Assembly (NCBI GenBank): GCA_002307185.1
Contig: DBTT01000051.1
Span: forward strand, 124,001-188,000
Length of the DNA: 64,000 bases
Reading direction: 5' to 3'
From: Bacteroidales bacterium UBA1309
GTDB lineage: Bacteria; Bacteroidota; Bacteroidia; Bacteroidales; Dysgonomonadaceae
Positions 18,275 to 26,758 of this stretch are shown here, piece after piece. The first letter of the stretch is position 1, and each line of letters starts with the position of its first letter. Both the position numbers and the translations under genes were made by a program. The notes under the pieces are model-generated. The model worked only from the letters and a program-made list of their open reading frames with translations, was not told the DNA's origin and searched no databases.

Positions 18275-20622
18275 TGATGATTATGAAACAAAAACTATTG
18301 ACCTTACTTTTAATCTTGGCTGTATTTTTATCTGCTCGGGCAGCCGATTTTAAGAAAGGTACTTTTGAGGTGGGTGATAAGACTTTCCTATTGAATGGAA
18401 AGCCTTTTGTGGTGAAAGCTGCCGAATTGCATTATCCCCGCATTCCGAAAGCCTATTGGGAACACCGGATCCAAATGTGCAAAGCTTTGGGTATGAATTC
18501 TATCTGTCTTTATGTCTTTTGGAATTACCACGAAGAACAAGAAGGTAAATTTGACTTCACCGGGCAAAAAGATTTGGCCGAATTTTGCCGTTTGGCTCAG
18601 AAAAACGGTATGTACGTGATTGTACGCCCCGGACCATATGTGTGTGCCGAGTGGGAAATGGGCGGTTTGCCTTGGTGGTTGCTCAAAAAAGCAGACATCC
18701 AGTTGCGTGAAAACGATCCTTATTACCTTGCTCGTACCAAGATATTTATGAAAGAGGTGGGCAAGCAATTGGCCGGCTTGCAAATCACCCGTGGTGGAAA
18801 CATCATTATGGTGCAAGTCGAAAACGAATATGGTTCTTATGGTATCAATAAGCCTTATATTGAGGCAATCCGCAATGCTGTTCGTGAATCAGGGTTTACC
18901 GATGTGCCGCTTTTCCAATGCGACTGGAATTCAAATTTCCAGAACAATGCCTTGGATGACTTGCTGTGGACTGTGAATTTCGGAACAGGAGCAAAAATAG
19001 ACGACCAGTTCCGCAAATTGAAAGAACTTCGCCCAAACACGCCGCTGATGTGTAGTGAGTTCTGGTCGGGATGGTTCGACCATTGGGGTGCCAAGCACGA
19101 AACCCGCAGTGCACAAGAATTGGTGAACGGGATGAAAGAAATGCTAGACAAGAATATTTCCTTCAGTTTGTATATGACCCACGGCGGAACAAGTTTTGAC
19201 CATTGGGCGGGAGCTAACTTCCCCAATTTTTCCCCGACATGTACTTCCTACGACTACGATGCCCCCATCAATGAGTCGGGAAAAGTTACTCCGAAATATT
19301 TCGAAGTGAGAAATTTATTGAAGCAATATTTGCCCCAAGGCGAAACATTGCCGGAAGCACCCGATTCTATATCCACGATCTCTGTTCCTACCATCAAATT
19401 TACTCAGATTGCGCCCTTGTTCGAAAACCTGCCGCAGCCTAAAGTGAGTTACGATGTGAAGTCTATGGAATTTTTTGACCAAGGATGGGGTAGCATCTTG
19501 TATCGCACCACGCTGGAAGCCTCGGATGTTCCGCAGTCACTTATATTGACTGATGCCAACGACTGGACACAGGTGTATGTGAACGGCAAGCGTATTGGCG
19601 TGTTGAGCCGCATGAAAGGCGAAAACACCATCCTGATTCCTGCCGTGAAGAAAGGTGCTGTGCTGGATATTCTGGTTGAAGCCATGGGACGCATGAATTT
19701 TGGAAAAGGAATTTACGATTGGAAAGGAATCACTAAGAAGGTGGAACTCAAATCCCAAAAAGGGATTAAGGACTTGAAAAACTGGCAAGTGTATAATATC
19801 CCGACTGATTACAAATTTGCGAAGGATAAATCTTACAAAGCAGCCTCGGTTCCGAAAGACAAACCGGCATTCTATCGCGCTACTTTCCGATTGGATAAAA
19901 CAGGGGATACTTTCATCGATGTAAGCAATTGGAGCAAAGGATTTGTGTATGTGAACGGTTATAATCTGGGCCGTTTTTGGAACATCGGGCCTCAGCAAAC
20001 CCTCTATTTGCCTGGGTGTTGGCTAAAAAAAGGAGAAAACGAAATCGTCATATTTGATCTGGCTTCGCCCAAAGAAGCTTCCACACAGGGATTGCGCCAG
20101 CCGATTCTCGATGTTTTGGCTCCCGGTGCCGCTTACACGCACCGCAAACAAGGAGAAAATCTCGATTTGACAAATGAAACCCCTGTGCTTCGGGGTACAT
20201 TTGCCGACGGGCATGGATGGCAGCAAGTGAAGTTTGAAAAGCCTATCACAACACGCTATTTCTGCCTTGAAGCGCTTAGCTCCTACGATGGCAAACCGTA
20301 TGCTGCCATTGCCGAATTGGAAATGCAGGGCGAAGATGGTAAAAATGTTTCCCGCCAGCATTGGAAAGTGGTATATGCCGATAGTGAGGAAACGGACGAT
20401 GCCAACAACATTGCCAGCAATGTGTTCGACTTGCAGGAATCCACCATTTGGCACACCAATTATTCCAAAAATCCGACTCCATTTCCACACCAAATTGTGA
20501 TTGACTTGGGCGAAAAGAAAACCATTAGCGGATTTTCTTATTTGCCACGGGCCGAAGCAAACAAACCGGGAATGATAAAGGACTATAAAGTGTATTTAAA
20601 AGAAACTCCGTTCAAAAAATAG
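18274..20622 (+). CDS. GH35 beta-galactosidase with C-terminal discoidin-like domain
   Basis: 782 residues; an alternative ATG at 18283 (MKQKLLTLLLILAVFLSARA) begins the signal peptide more naturally. The GH35 barrel shows VRPGPYVCAEWEMGGLPWW, the acid/base motif QVENEYGSYG (Glu185) and the nucleophile motif CSEFWSGWFDHWG (Glu262). Beta-sandwich jelly-roll domains follow (about 390-610), with KGFVYVNGYNLGRFWNIGPQ typical of the family. The final 140 residues (TTRYFCLEALSSYDGKPYAA, IVIDLGEKKTISGFSYLPR) form an F5/8-type C (discoidin) module likely to bind sugar. It releases terminal beta-galactose, completing the galactan-degrading set. It is the last gene of the PUL operon and is followed by a strong terminator. 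Confidence 0.95.
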   Translation: MMIMKQKLLTLLLILAVFLSARAADFKKGTFEVGDKTFLLNGKPFVVKAAELHYPRIPKAYWEHRIQMCKALGMNSICLYVFWNYHEEQEGKFDFTGQKDLAEFCRLAQKNGMYVIVRPGPYVCAEWEMGGLPWWLLKKADIQLRENDPYYLARTKIFMKEVGKQLAGLQITRGGNIIMVQVENEYGSYGINKPYIEAIRNAVRESGFTDVPLFQCDWNSNFQNNALDDLLWTVNFGTGAKIDDQFRKLKELRPNTPLMCSEFWSGWFDHWGAKHETRSAQELVNGMKEMLDKNISFSLYMTHGGTSFDHWAGANFPNFSPTCTSYDYDAPINESGKVTPKYFEVRNLLKQYLPQGETLPEAPDSISTISVPTIKFTQIAPLFENLPQPKVSYDVKSMEFFDQGWGSILYRTTLEASDVPQSLILTDANDWTQVYVNGKRIGVLSRMKGENTILIPAVKKGAVLDILVEAMGRMNFGKGIYDWKGITKKVELKSQKGIKDLKNWQVYNIPTDYKFAKDKSYKAASVPKDKPAFYRATFRLDKTGDTFIDVSNWSKGFVYVNGYNLGRFWNIGPQQTLYLPGCWLKKGENEIVIFDLASPKEASTQGLRQPILDVLAPGAAYTHRKQGENLDLTNETPVLRGTFADGHGWQQVKFEKPITTRYFCLEALSSYDGKPYAAIAELEMQGEDGKNVSRQHWKVVYADSEETDDANNIASNVFDLQESTIWHTNYSKNPTPFPHQIVIDLGEKKTISGFSYLPRAEANKPGMIKDYKVYLKETPFKK

Positions 20623-20662
20623 GATACGAAAATTTGGCCTTTAAGCCTAAATTCAACAAAAG

Positions 20663-20712
20663 AAAGACTTCTCAAATGCTTACCAAAGCATCCCTGAGAA
20701 GTCTTTTTTTTG
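20663..20712 (+). terminator. Rho-independent terminator of the PUL operon
   Basis: 12-bp perfect stem AAAGACTTCTCA (20663-20674) / TGAGAAGTCTTT (20695-20706) followed by a run of T. A second inner stem AATGCT/AGCATc may extend it. The reverse orientation also has a T-rich side, so it may serve the convergent hsp20 gene. Confidence 0.85.
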
Positions 20713-20744
20713 CTTAATTGCTATTCAAGCAAGCTATTGCAGGC

Positions 20745-21173
20745 TTAGGCAATTTCAATCAACCTTTCATTTTTCCGAATCTGTTCTTCGCTCAATTTTG
20801 GAATTTCAATCAGCAGGACGCCGTTTTCCACTTTGGCTGCGATCTTTCCTTCATCCACATTGTCTGGTAGGATCATTGTTTGTTGAAACTTTGAGTAAGA
20901 GAATTCACGACGTAGGTAACGGCCGTCTTTCTTCTCTTCCTTGTTTTCTACCTTTTTCTCCATCGAAATCACGAGATTGTTGTCTTCATCCACCCGGATA
21001 TTGAAATCAGCTTTTGTCATTCCCGGAGCAGCGACTTCCACTTTATACTCTTTTTCAGATTCAATCACATTGATGGCCGGAGCTGTAGCATTGGCTTTAG
21101 CCATCCACTCGTTGTCAAAAAAATCGTTGAAAATACTTGGCAACCAATTTTGAGATCTTCTTACAGGCATCAT
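20745..21173 (-). CDS. Small heat shock protein Hsp20 / alpha-crystallin family
   Basis: 142 residues. The N-terminal MMPVRRSQNWLPSIFNDFFD and the alpha-crystallin core (PAINVIESEKEYKVEVAAPG, DFNIRVDEDNNLVISMEKK, YLRREFSYSKFQQTMILPDN, KVENGVLLIEIPK) match Bacteroidota Hsp20 proteins. The protein is an ATP-independent cytoplasmic holdase that binds unfolding proteins. The gene is monocistronic, convergent with the PUL operon. The C-terminal IxI motif is not obvious; the end reads KNERLIEIA. Confidence 0.93.
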   Translation of the reverse strand: MMPVRRSQNWLPSIFNDFFDNEWMAKANATAPAINVIESEKEYKVEVAAPGMTKADFNIRVDEDNNLVISMEKKVENKEEKKDGRYLRREFSYSKFQQTMILPDNVDEGKIAAKVENGVLLIEIPKLSEEQIRKNERLIEIA

Positions 21174-21616
21174 AGTTTTGTCCTCCTATTCTTTAGTTTA
21201 ATAATTCATTTAATTTTCGATTCCGGCTTTTTCAAAACCGTCATCCGTAAAGAAAATATTCAAACTATATGCCAAACGAATTTCATCTTGTTTTTATGAC
21301 AAAAAGACACTTTTGGGGGTATTTCCTATCTTGTATATGTCATTTTTACTTATTTTTGTTCTTTATAGCATGAATAGGATATGAGATTCAATTAGAATAA
21401 ACTCTACATTTGATTACTTGGGTTGAGTTGCAGATGTTTGAGACTGCCCTTGTTGATTCGTGGCTTAGGATTAAACCCGAAGGCTTGGCATGATGTTTTG
21501 TTGTAAATTTATGCATAGATAAATCTCTGAAATTTTTCCCCGTGAAAATAATTTGTGATTTGGAAATAAAAGATTATGCAAAAAGATACTATCTTTAAGC
21601 GTTTAATTATTTGATC
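21174..21616 (+). other. 443-base intergenic region, no gene seen
   Basis: Region between the divergent hsp20 and GH89 genes. It must hold both promoters. A weak -7-like TATCTTTA lies at 21590-21597 just before GH89, without a well-spaced -33 box. No RNA gene, repeat or convincing reading frame is visible. Confidence 0.5.
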
Positions 21617-23806
21617 ATGAAACTCACTTTTGCACTCATTTGCTCTATTATTTCAATGTCGTTGTTTGCGCAATCTAGCGATGTGAAAACAGCGGAAGGA
21701 TTGCTCTCACGAATCGCCCCATCATTCAGTAAATCAATCATATTCAAGAAAGGAAATCGATCTTTGAATAAAAGTTATTTTCGGTTGGAAAGTCAATCAG
21801 GGAAATTGCTTATCACAGCAGACAACGCCAATTCAATGGCTGTCGGGCTGAATTATTTCCTCAAAAACTACTGCTATACAACCATTTCTTGGTACGTGGG
21901 TGATAAGACATTACTTCCAGCGAAGCTGCCGGCTGTTTCCGCTCCTATTGAAATTGAAGCCCGCGTGCAAAACCGATTCTTCCTGAACTATTGCACTTTT
22001 GGTTATACCATGACTTGGTGGAAGTGGAGAGATTGGGAACACTTCATCGACTGGATGGCGCTCAACGGGGTGAATCTTCCGTTGGCGATCACTGGACAGG
22101 AAAAAGTCTGGCTCAATGTTTGGAAAAAATTCGGGCTAAGCGACGTTCAGATTCGAAGCTTCTTTACCGGACCCGCCTATTTGCCTTGGCATCGAATGGC
22201 CAATATCGACTATTGGGAAGGGCCGTTGCCCATGTCGTGGATTGATGGTCAAGCCGAATTGCAAAAGCAGATCTTGCAGAGGGAGCGGGCTTTCAATATG
22301 AAGCCAGTGCTTCCGGCTTTCGCAGGACATGTTCCGAAGTCACTTGCTGAAAAATATCCCCATGCAAAAATAACCTCTTTGGGAGAGTGGGGCAACTTCA
22401 GCAATGAATATCAAAGCTACTTCTTGGATTCTTTTGATACACTCTTCGCAAAAATACAGCATGAATTTTTAAAAGAACAAACCCGCCTGTTTGGTACGGA
22501 TCATGTGTATGGCACGGACCCTTTCAACGAAGTGACTCCTCCAAGTTGGGAACCCGAATACCTGGCAAGCGTTTCGAAAAACATCTATGAAACGATGGCT
22601 TCATTTGACAAAGATGCCCAATGGCTGCAAATGGGGTGGATATTCTACTTCATGCAGGACAAATGGACAAACGAGCGCATCAAAGCCTTTCTGCAGGCTG
22701 TCCCGCAGAATAAAATGATCTTGCTCGACTACTTCTGCGACAATGTGGAAGTATGGAAACGTACCGAATCGTTTTTTGGACAACCTTACATCTGGTGCTA
22801 TCTCGGAAATTTTGGAGGAAACACCACCTTGAGCGGGAATCTCAAGGATGTGGATGAAAAGATTGAAAATACATTCAAAAATGGCGGGAAAAATTTCTGG
22901 GGATTAGGTGCAACTTTGGAGGGTTTTGGCAACAATCCGGTGATGTACGAATACATTCTTGAAAAAGCATGGCAAAATACCTCGGCTGCAAAGTTTTCCC
23001 AAATATATGCAGTATCCAGAGCCGGAAAGAGGGATGCGAATCTGGAAGCGGCTTGGAAAATACTTACCGACAAAGTGTATGTGGATTATTCCAATGTGGG
23101 AAAAGGGGATCTGACAAATTCGAAACCTACGCTTGAAAAGTTTTTCAACTGGACTGTTAATCCGGAAATAAAATACGACAATCGTGATTTGTTGAAAGCA
23201 TGGGAGTTGATGCTCAAAAGTAATGCGAGTTCCGATCTTTTCAAAAACGACCTAAACGTTGTTGGAAAGCAAGTCTTGGGGAATTATTTTATCGTTCTCC
23301 GGGATCAATTCACGGCTGCTTATCGGAAGAAAGATGCCAAACTGATGCGTGAGTACGCAACCAAAATCCAGGGATTGTTTGCCGACATCGATCAGTTGCT
23401 GGCTTCCAACCGAAACTTTCTCGTTGGAAAATGGATTGCCGATGCCAAATCGATGACCACTGCACTTTCTGAAAAGAAGTATTACGAAAAAGATGCCCGC
23501 AAGATTATCACAGTTTGGGGGGAGAAAGGGCGAGATCTGAATGATTACGCCAATCGCTCCATTGCCGGATTGATGAAGGATTACTACGCCGCCCGGTGGA
23601 AAATTTTGTTGGAAGATGCCATAACTTCGGTAGAAATGAATACTCTGTTGGACGAAAAGTCTGTTTTGGAAAAAGTGAACGAATTGTCATGGAATTGGTC
23701 GGAAGATTCCAATTATTATTCTCCCATCCCAATTGGCAACACGATAGAAATCGGTAAAAAATTGCATAATAAATACGCACTACAAATAAAACAAAGTACA
23801 AAATGA
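21617..23806 (+). CDS. GH89 alpha-N-acetylglucosaminidase (NAGLU-like)
   Basis: 729 residues from the ATG at 21617 (a TTG two codons upstream is less likely). A signal peptide (KLTFALICSIISMSLFAQ) directs export. The three NAGLU domains are evident: an N-terminal small domain (about 20-110), the catalytic barrel with NYCTFGYTMTWWKWRDWE, LAITGQEKVWLNVW, YGTDPFNEVTPPSWEP (Glu305) and GATLEGFGNNPVMYEYIL (Glu435), and an all-helical C-terminal domain. The two glutamates line up with Glu316 and Glu446 of human NAGLU. The enzyme removes terminal alpha-linked GlcNAc from glycans such as heparan-type chains or mucin O-glycans. It overlaps the following acetyltransferase-like gene by ATGA, so the two are translationally coupled. 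Confidence 0.95.
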   Translation: MKLTFALICSIISMSLFAQSSDVKTAEGLLSRIAPSFSKSIIFKKGNRSLNKSYFRLESQSGKLLITADNANSMAVGLNYFLKNYCYTTISWYVGDKTLLPAKLPAVSAPIEIEARVQNRFFLNYCTFGYTMTWWKWRDWEHFIDWMALNGVNLPLAITGQEKVWLNVWKKFGLSDVQIRSFFTGPAYLPWHRMANIDYWEGPLPMSWIDGQAELQKQILQRERAFNMKPVLPAFAGHVPKSLAEKYPHAKITSLGEWGNFSNEYQSYFLDSFDTLFAKIQHEFLKEQTRLFGTDHVYGTDPFNEVTPPSWEPEYLASVSKNIYETMASFDKDAQWLQMGWIFYFMQDKWTNERIKAFLQAVPQNKMILLDYFCDNVEVWKRTESFFGQPYIWCYLGNFGGNTTLSGNLKDVDEKIENTFKNGGKNFWGLGATLEGFGNNPVMYEYILEKAWQNTSAAKFSQIYAVSRAGKRDANLEAAWKILTDKVYVDYSNVGKGDLTNSKPTLEKFFNWTVNPEIKYDNRDLLKAWELMLKSNASSDLFKNDLNVVGKQVLGNYFIVLRDQFTAAYRKKDAKLMREYATKIQGLFADIDQLLASNRNFLVGKWIADAKSMTTALSEKKYYEKDARKIITVWGEKGRDLNDYANRSIAGLMKDYYAARWKILLEDAITSVEMNTLLDEKSVLEKVNELSWNWSEDSNYYSPIPIGNTIEIGKKLHNKYALQIKQSTK

Positions 23807-24912
23807 AATTAAACAACCGCTCGCTGGCAATCGATGTGTTTCGGGGATTGACAGTTTGTTTTATGATTATTGTGAATACTTCAGGAGACGGTGCCACCAC
23901 TTATGCTCCGCTCAAACATGCCATCTGGGATGGTTTCACGCCTACCGATCTGGTGTTTCCGTCCTTTCTTTTTGCAGTGGGTTCGTCCATGAGTTTTGCG
24001 ATGGACAAATGGCGCAATATGGCTTCTTCGCAGGTGCTTTACAAAATCTTCAAACGCACATTCATTATCTTCCTTTTGGGATATTTGATGTATTGGTTTC
24101 CCTTTTTCCGGGTGGATTCATCTTTTCATATTTTGTCTTTTCCAATTTCAGAAACACGGATTTTCGGAGTATTGCAACGCATTGCCTTGTGTTACGGAAT
24201 CGGCGCGTTGATCCTTTATTATCTGAAACCGAAATGGTCGGTTGTGATAAGCGTTTTGATCCTGTTAGGCTATTGGGCTATTTATACGCTGTACGGAAGC
24301 TTCGACTTGCAACACAATCCCGTACTAGATCTGGACTTGAGGTTGTTTGGTGAAGCTCATCTTTATCATGGTGAAGGTGTTGCATTCGATCCGGAGGGAT
24401 TGTTGAGTACGCTACCAGCTCTTGTGAATGTGATTGCAGGTTTCTGGGTAGGCGACTATATTCGTAAAAAAGGAGCAAGCTATGAAGCACTTTCCAAAAT
24501 ACTATTGGTCGGTTTTATCCTCCTTGCACTGGGTTTTATGTGGAATTACGGCTTTGCGATCAACAAGAAACTGTGGACAAGCTCCTATGTGCTGGTCACT
24601 GTCGGGCTCGATTGTTTCCTGTTGGCTATGATTGCCTATTACACCGATTTGAAGCAAAGAACCCGAGGTGTTTACTTTTTCCAAGTCTTTGGACGAAACA
24701 CATTGGCTATCTACCTCCTGTCGGAACTTTTGGTCATTCTTTTGTACATAACCCCAGTGGGCGGCGCAAATTTGTTCAGGTGGATATTCGTGCATATTTT
24801 CAAGCCCGTTGGTGATTATACCGGTGCATTTCTTTTTGCAATTGCTTACATGCTCGTCTGTTGGTCGGTGGGATACGTGATGGACAAGAAGAAGATATAT
24901 ATAAAGATCTGA
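23803..24912 (+). CDS. HGSNAT/NagX-like membrane acyltransferase family protein (DUF5009-type)
   Basis: 369 residues with about 10 membrane segments. The N-terminus RSLAIDVFRGLTVCFMIIVN and the block PLKHAIWDGFTPTDLVFPSF match bacterial relatives of human heparan-alpha-glucosaminide N-acetyltransferase. His39 in LKHAIWDG corresponds to the acetyl-carrying His of HGSNAT. The human enzyme acetylates terminal glucosamine across the lysosomal membrane so that NAGLU can then cut; here the gene is coupled by ATGA to a NAGLU homologue. The bacterial protein may acetylate periplasmic glucosamine ends or transport a product (NagX has been linked to amino-sugar uptake). It is the last gene of a two-gene operon and is followed by a MITE-like repeat. 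Confidence 0.85.
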   Translation: MKLNNRSLAIDVFRGLTVCFMIIVNTSGDGATTYAPLKHAIWDGFTPTDLVFPSFLFAVGSSMSFAMDKWRNMASSQVLYKIFKRTFIIFLLGYLMYWFPFFRVDSSFHILSFPISETRIFGVLQRIALCYGIGALILYYLKPKWSVVISVLILLGYWAIYTLYGSFDLQHNPVLDLDLRLFGEAHLYHGEGVAFDPEGLLSTLPALVNVIAGFWVGDYIRKKGASYEALSKILLVGFILLALGFMWNYGFAINKKLWTSSYVLVTVGLDCFLLAMIAYYTDLKQRTRGVYFFQVFGRNTLAIYLLSELLVILLYITPVGGANLFRWIFVHIFKPVGDYTGAFLFAIAYMLVCWSVGYVMDKKKIYIKI

Positions 24913-24920
24913 TGGTTGAT

Positions 24921-25075
24921 GGGGCTGTTTCAGAAAAATGTTCATTGTGCTAATGTAGCTCCCCTGACCGTTGGTTTCCAAAATTCACTGGATAAATAGT
25001 TTGTTTATTTTCAATGAAAAATCGATAATCGAAATTTTAGTGATTTGTACTTCAAAATACTTCAGAGACAGCCCC
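24921..25075. repeat. MITE-like element or IS-end remnant (155 bp)
   Basis: Terminal inverted repeats GGGGCTGTTTCAGAA (24921-24935) and TTCAGAGACAGCCCC (25061-25075) agree at 13 of 15 positions. The interior is AT-rich and non-coding. GGGGCTGT-type ends are common on Bacteroidota insertion sequences. No target-site duplication is obvious. The element fills most of the convergent gap between the HGSNAT-like and SDR genes and may also work as a bidirectional terminator. Confidence 0.55.
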
Positions 25076-25080
25076 TCTTT

Positions 25081-25821
25081 TTATATCATCAATAATCCAC
25101 CGTCAACAATGTATGAACTTCCGGTCACATAGCTTGATTCCTCAGATAATAAAAATGCAGCTACAGCAGCCGCTTCTTCCGGGTTTCCGATACGTTTGAG
25201 TAACACTGTTTTGGCAAGCCCATCTTCAAATTGCTTACGTAATTCATCAGGAAGAGAAGAACGTAGATTACTTGTTATTGGTCCAGGGACGAGCGAATTC
25301 ACTCTGATGTTTCGAGGTGCAAGTTCTGTTGCCCAACAGCGGGCTGCAGCCAAAATTGCAGCTTTGCTGGCAGAATATAATGAAACGGAGGATTGGCCTT
25401 CATACACAGCACTCGATGAAGTTACCAAAACAGAACCACCATCTTTAATATATGGGGACAGAGCCCCCATTTGTAACATTGGTGTGATTACATTTACTTG
25501 AAACATTTTTTCAATCATTTCCTTGTTCATTCGATCCAAGGTGGCGCCAACTGCATAGGCTGCATTTAGCCAAAGTCCGTCAATTTTTCCATACTCTTTT
25601 ACAATGGAAACAAGTCTGGCTGGAGATTCATTGTCTTCAGCATTGTCATTTATAATTATAGCGTTTGTACCTAATCTTTCGGCAGCGGCATTTATATGTT
25701 TTTCTGTTCTTCCGGTGATTAAAACTTTTGCACCTTCATTCACAAGCCTTTCTGCTCCAGCCAAGCCAATACCACTGCTTCCACCAGTGATTAGGAGTGT
25801 CTTATTCTCAAATCTTTTCAT
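25081..25821 (-). CDS. Short-chain dehydrogenase/reductase (SDR)
   Basis: 246 residues, classical SDR length. Cofactor motif TGGSSGIG (about 12-19) followed by a basic residue (ITGRTEKH), which favours NADP(H). The WLNAAYAVG segment replaces the usual NNAG. The catalytic Ser lies in VTSSSAVYEG, and YSASKAA supplies Tyr-x-x-x-Lys. The C-terminal NPEEAAAVAAFLLSEESSYV and TGSSYIVDGG are typical of the family. It is a cytoplasmic oxidoreductase, substrate unknown. It stands alone between the MITE-like element and a divergent-free AT-rich leader, reading the same way as the amidotransferase and dnaG genes. Confidence 0.93.
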   Translation of the reverse strand: MKRFENKTLLITGGSSGIGLAGAERLVNEGAKVLITGRTEKHINAAAERLGTNAIIINDNAEDNESPARLVSIVKEYGKIDGLWLNAAYAVGATLDRMNKEMIEKMFQVNVITPMLQMGALSPYIKDGGSVLVTSSSAVYEGQSSVSLYSASKAAILAAARCWATELAPRNIRVNSLVPGPITSNLRSSLPDELRKQFEDGLAKTVLLKRIGNPEEAAAVAAFLLSEESSYVTGSSYIVDGGLLMI

Positions 25822-25984
25822 TTATCTATCTATTTTATGATGACGTTATTATAGTGAAATTCTGGAGTAAGAACAATATTGTCAAGTTTTATTTGTCAAT
25901 ATAATATTGTAACTGAATGACTAAGATTAAAAGCTTCAATCGGTTAGGTGTGAAAGTTTGATGTGTTTTTGTATGAAGTCAGGC

Positions 25985-26689
25985 TTAGCCCACCAATGTT
26001 TCCAAAATGCGGAACATCAATTCATTGTTGGCGGGAATAATTCCTTCGCCAGCCTTGATTTGATCCATTGTCTGAACGTATTTTCCTCCTTGATTGAGTT
26101 CTTCCAAATCGCCTCCGCTCATCAGTTGGATGCCTTCTTCATCCGCTTCGAAGTGGAATTGCAATCCCAACACTTTTTCGTTGTAAATAAATGCTTGGTT
26201 CAGACAAACGTCGGAGGATGCAATGCGGACTGCGCCTTCAGGTAAATCGAATGTGTCGCCGTGCCATTGGAAAATGGTGATTTCGTCACCAAAAGTGTCA
26301 AATGGAGCAATGTTTTTCCCCTCATTTGTAAACTGGATGCTCCACCAGCCAATTTCCTTCTCTTTGTTTTTATACACTTCAGCCCCTAAAGCATTGGCAA
26401 TTAGTTGCGATCCAAGGCAAATCCCGATCACCACCTTATTGTTGTCAATAGCCTCTTTGATAGCCTTCTTTTCGAGTTTTAGCCACTCGTATTTGTTTTC
26501 TTCGTAAGTACCCATCGGACCGCCCATCACAACCATCACATCGTAGTCGGCTGAAGATGGAATCTGATAATCGGCCTCGTAAAAATTGGTGTAGGCGATC
26601 GGATATGACCTACCTTTGCACCATGTCTCTATGCATCCCAGCCCTTCGAATGGCACGTGGCGGAAACAATGAATTCTTTTGCTGCTCAT
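25985..26689 (-). CDS. Class I glutamine amidotransferase-like protein
   Basis: 234 residues. The triad of class I amidotransferases is visible: Cys in VIGICLGSQLIANALGAEVY, and His and Glu in GLQFHFEADEEG. FQWHGDTFDLPEGAVRIASS is the signature of the stand-alone GuaA-like family. Members are annotated as GMP synthase-like but lack the synthetase domain; some hydrolyse gamma-glutamyl compounds. The true substrate here is unknown. It lies 70 bases after dnaG on the same strand, separated by a perfect palindrome. Confidence 0.9.
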   Translation of the reverse strand: MSSKRIHCFRHVPFEGLGCIETWCKGRSYPIAYTNFYEADYQIPSSADYDVMVVMGGPMGTYEENKYEWLKLEKKAIKEAIDNNKVVIGICLGSQLIANALGAEVYKNKEKEIGWWSIQFTNEGKNIAPFDTFGDEITIFQWHGDTFDLPEGAVRIASSDVCLNQAFIYNEKVLGLQFHFEADEEGIQLMSGGDLEELNQGGKYVQTMDQIKAGEGIIPANNELMFRILETLVG

Positions 26690-26720
26690 ATTTTTTTAGT
26701 TAAATGTTGAACTTGCCGAA

Positions 26721-26748
26721 TTGTAAATGCGTAAAACTGCATTTACAA
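26721..26748. promoter_or_regulatory. Perfect 10-bp palindrome between dnaG and amidotransferase gene
   Basis: TTGTAAATGC (26721-26730) and GCATTTACAA (26739-26748) with an 8-base loop. No T-run follows on the minus strand, so it is either a weak terminator of dnaG or an operator for the next gene. Confidence 0.45.
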
Positions 26749-26758
26749 ATAAACGATT

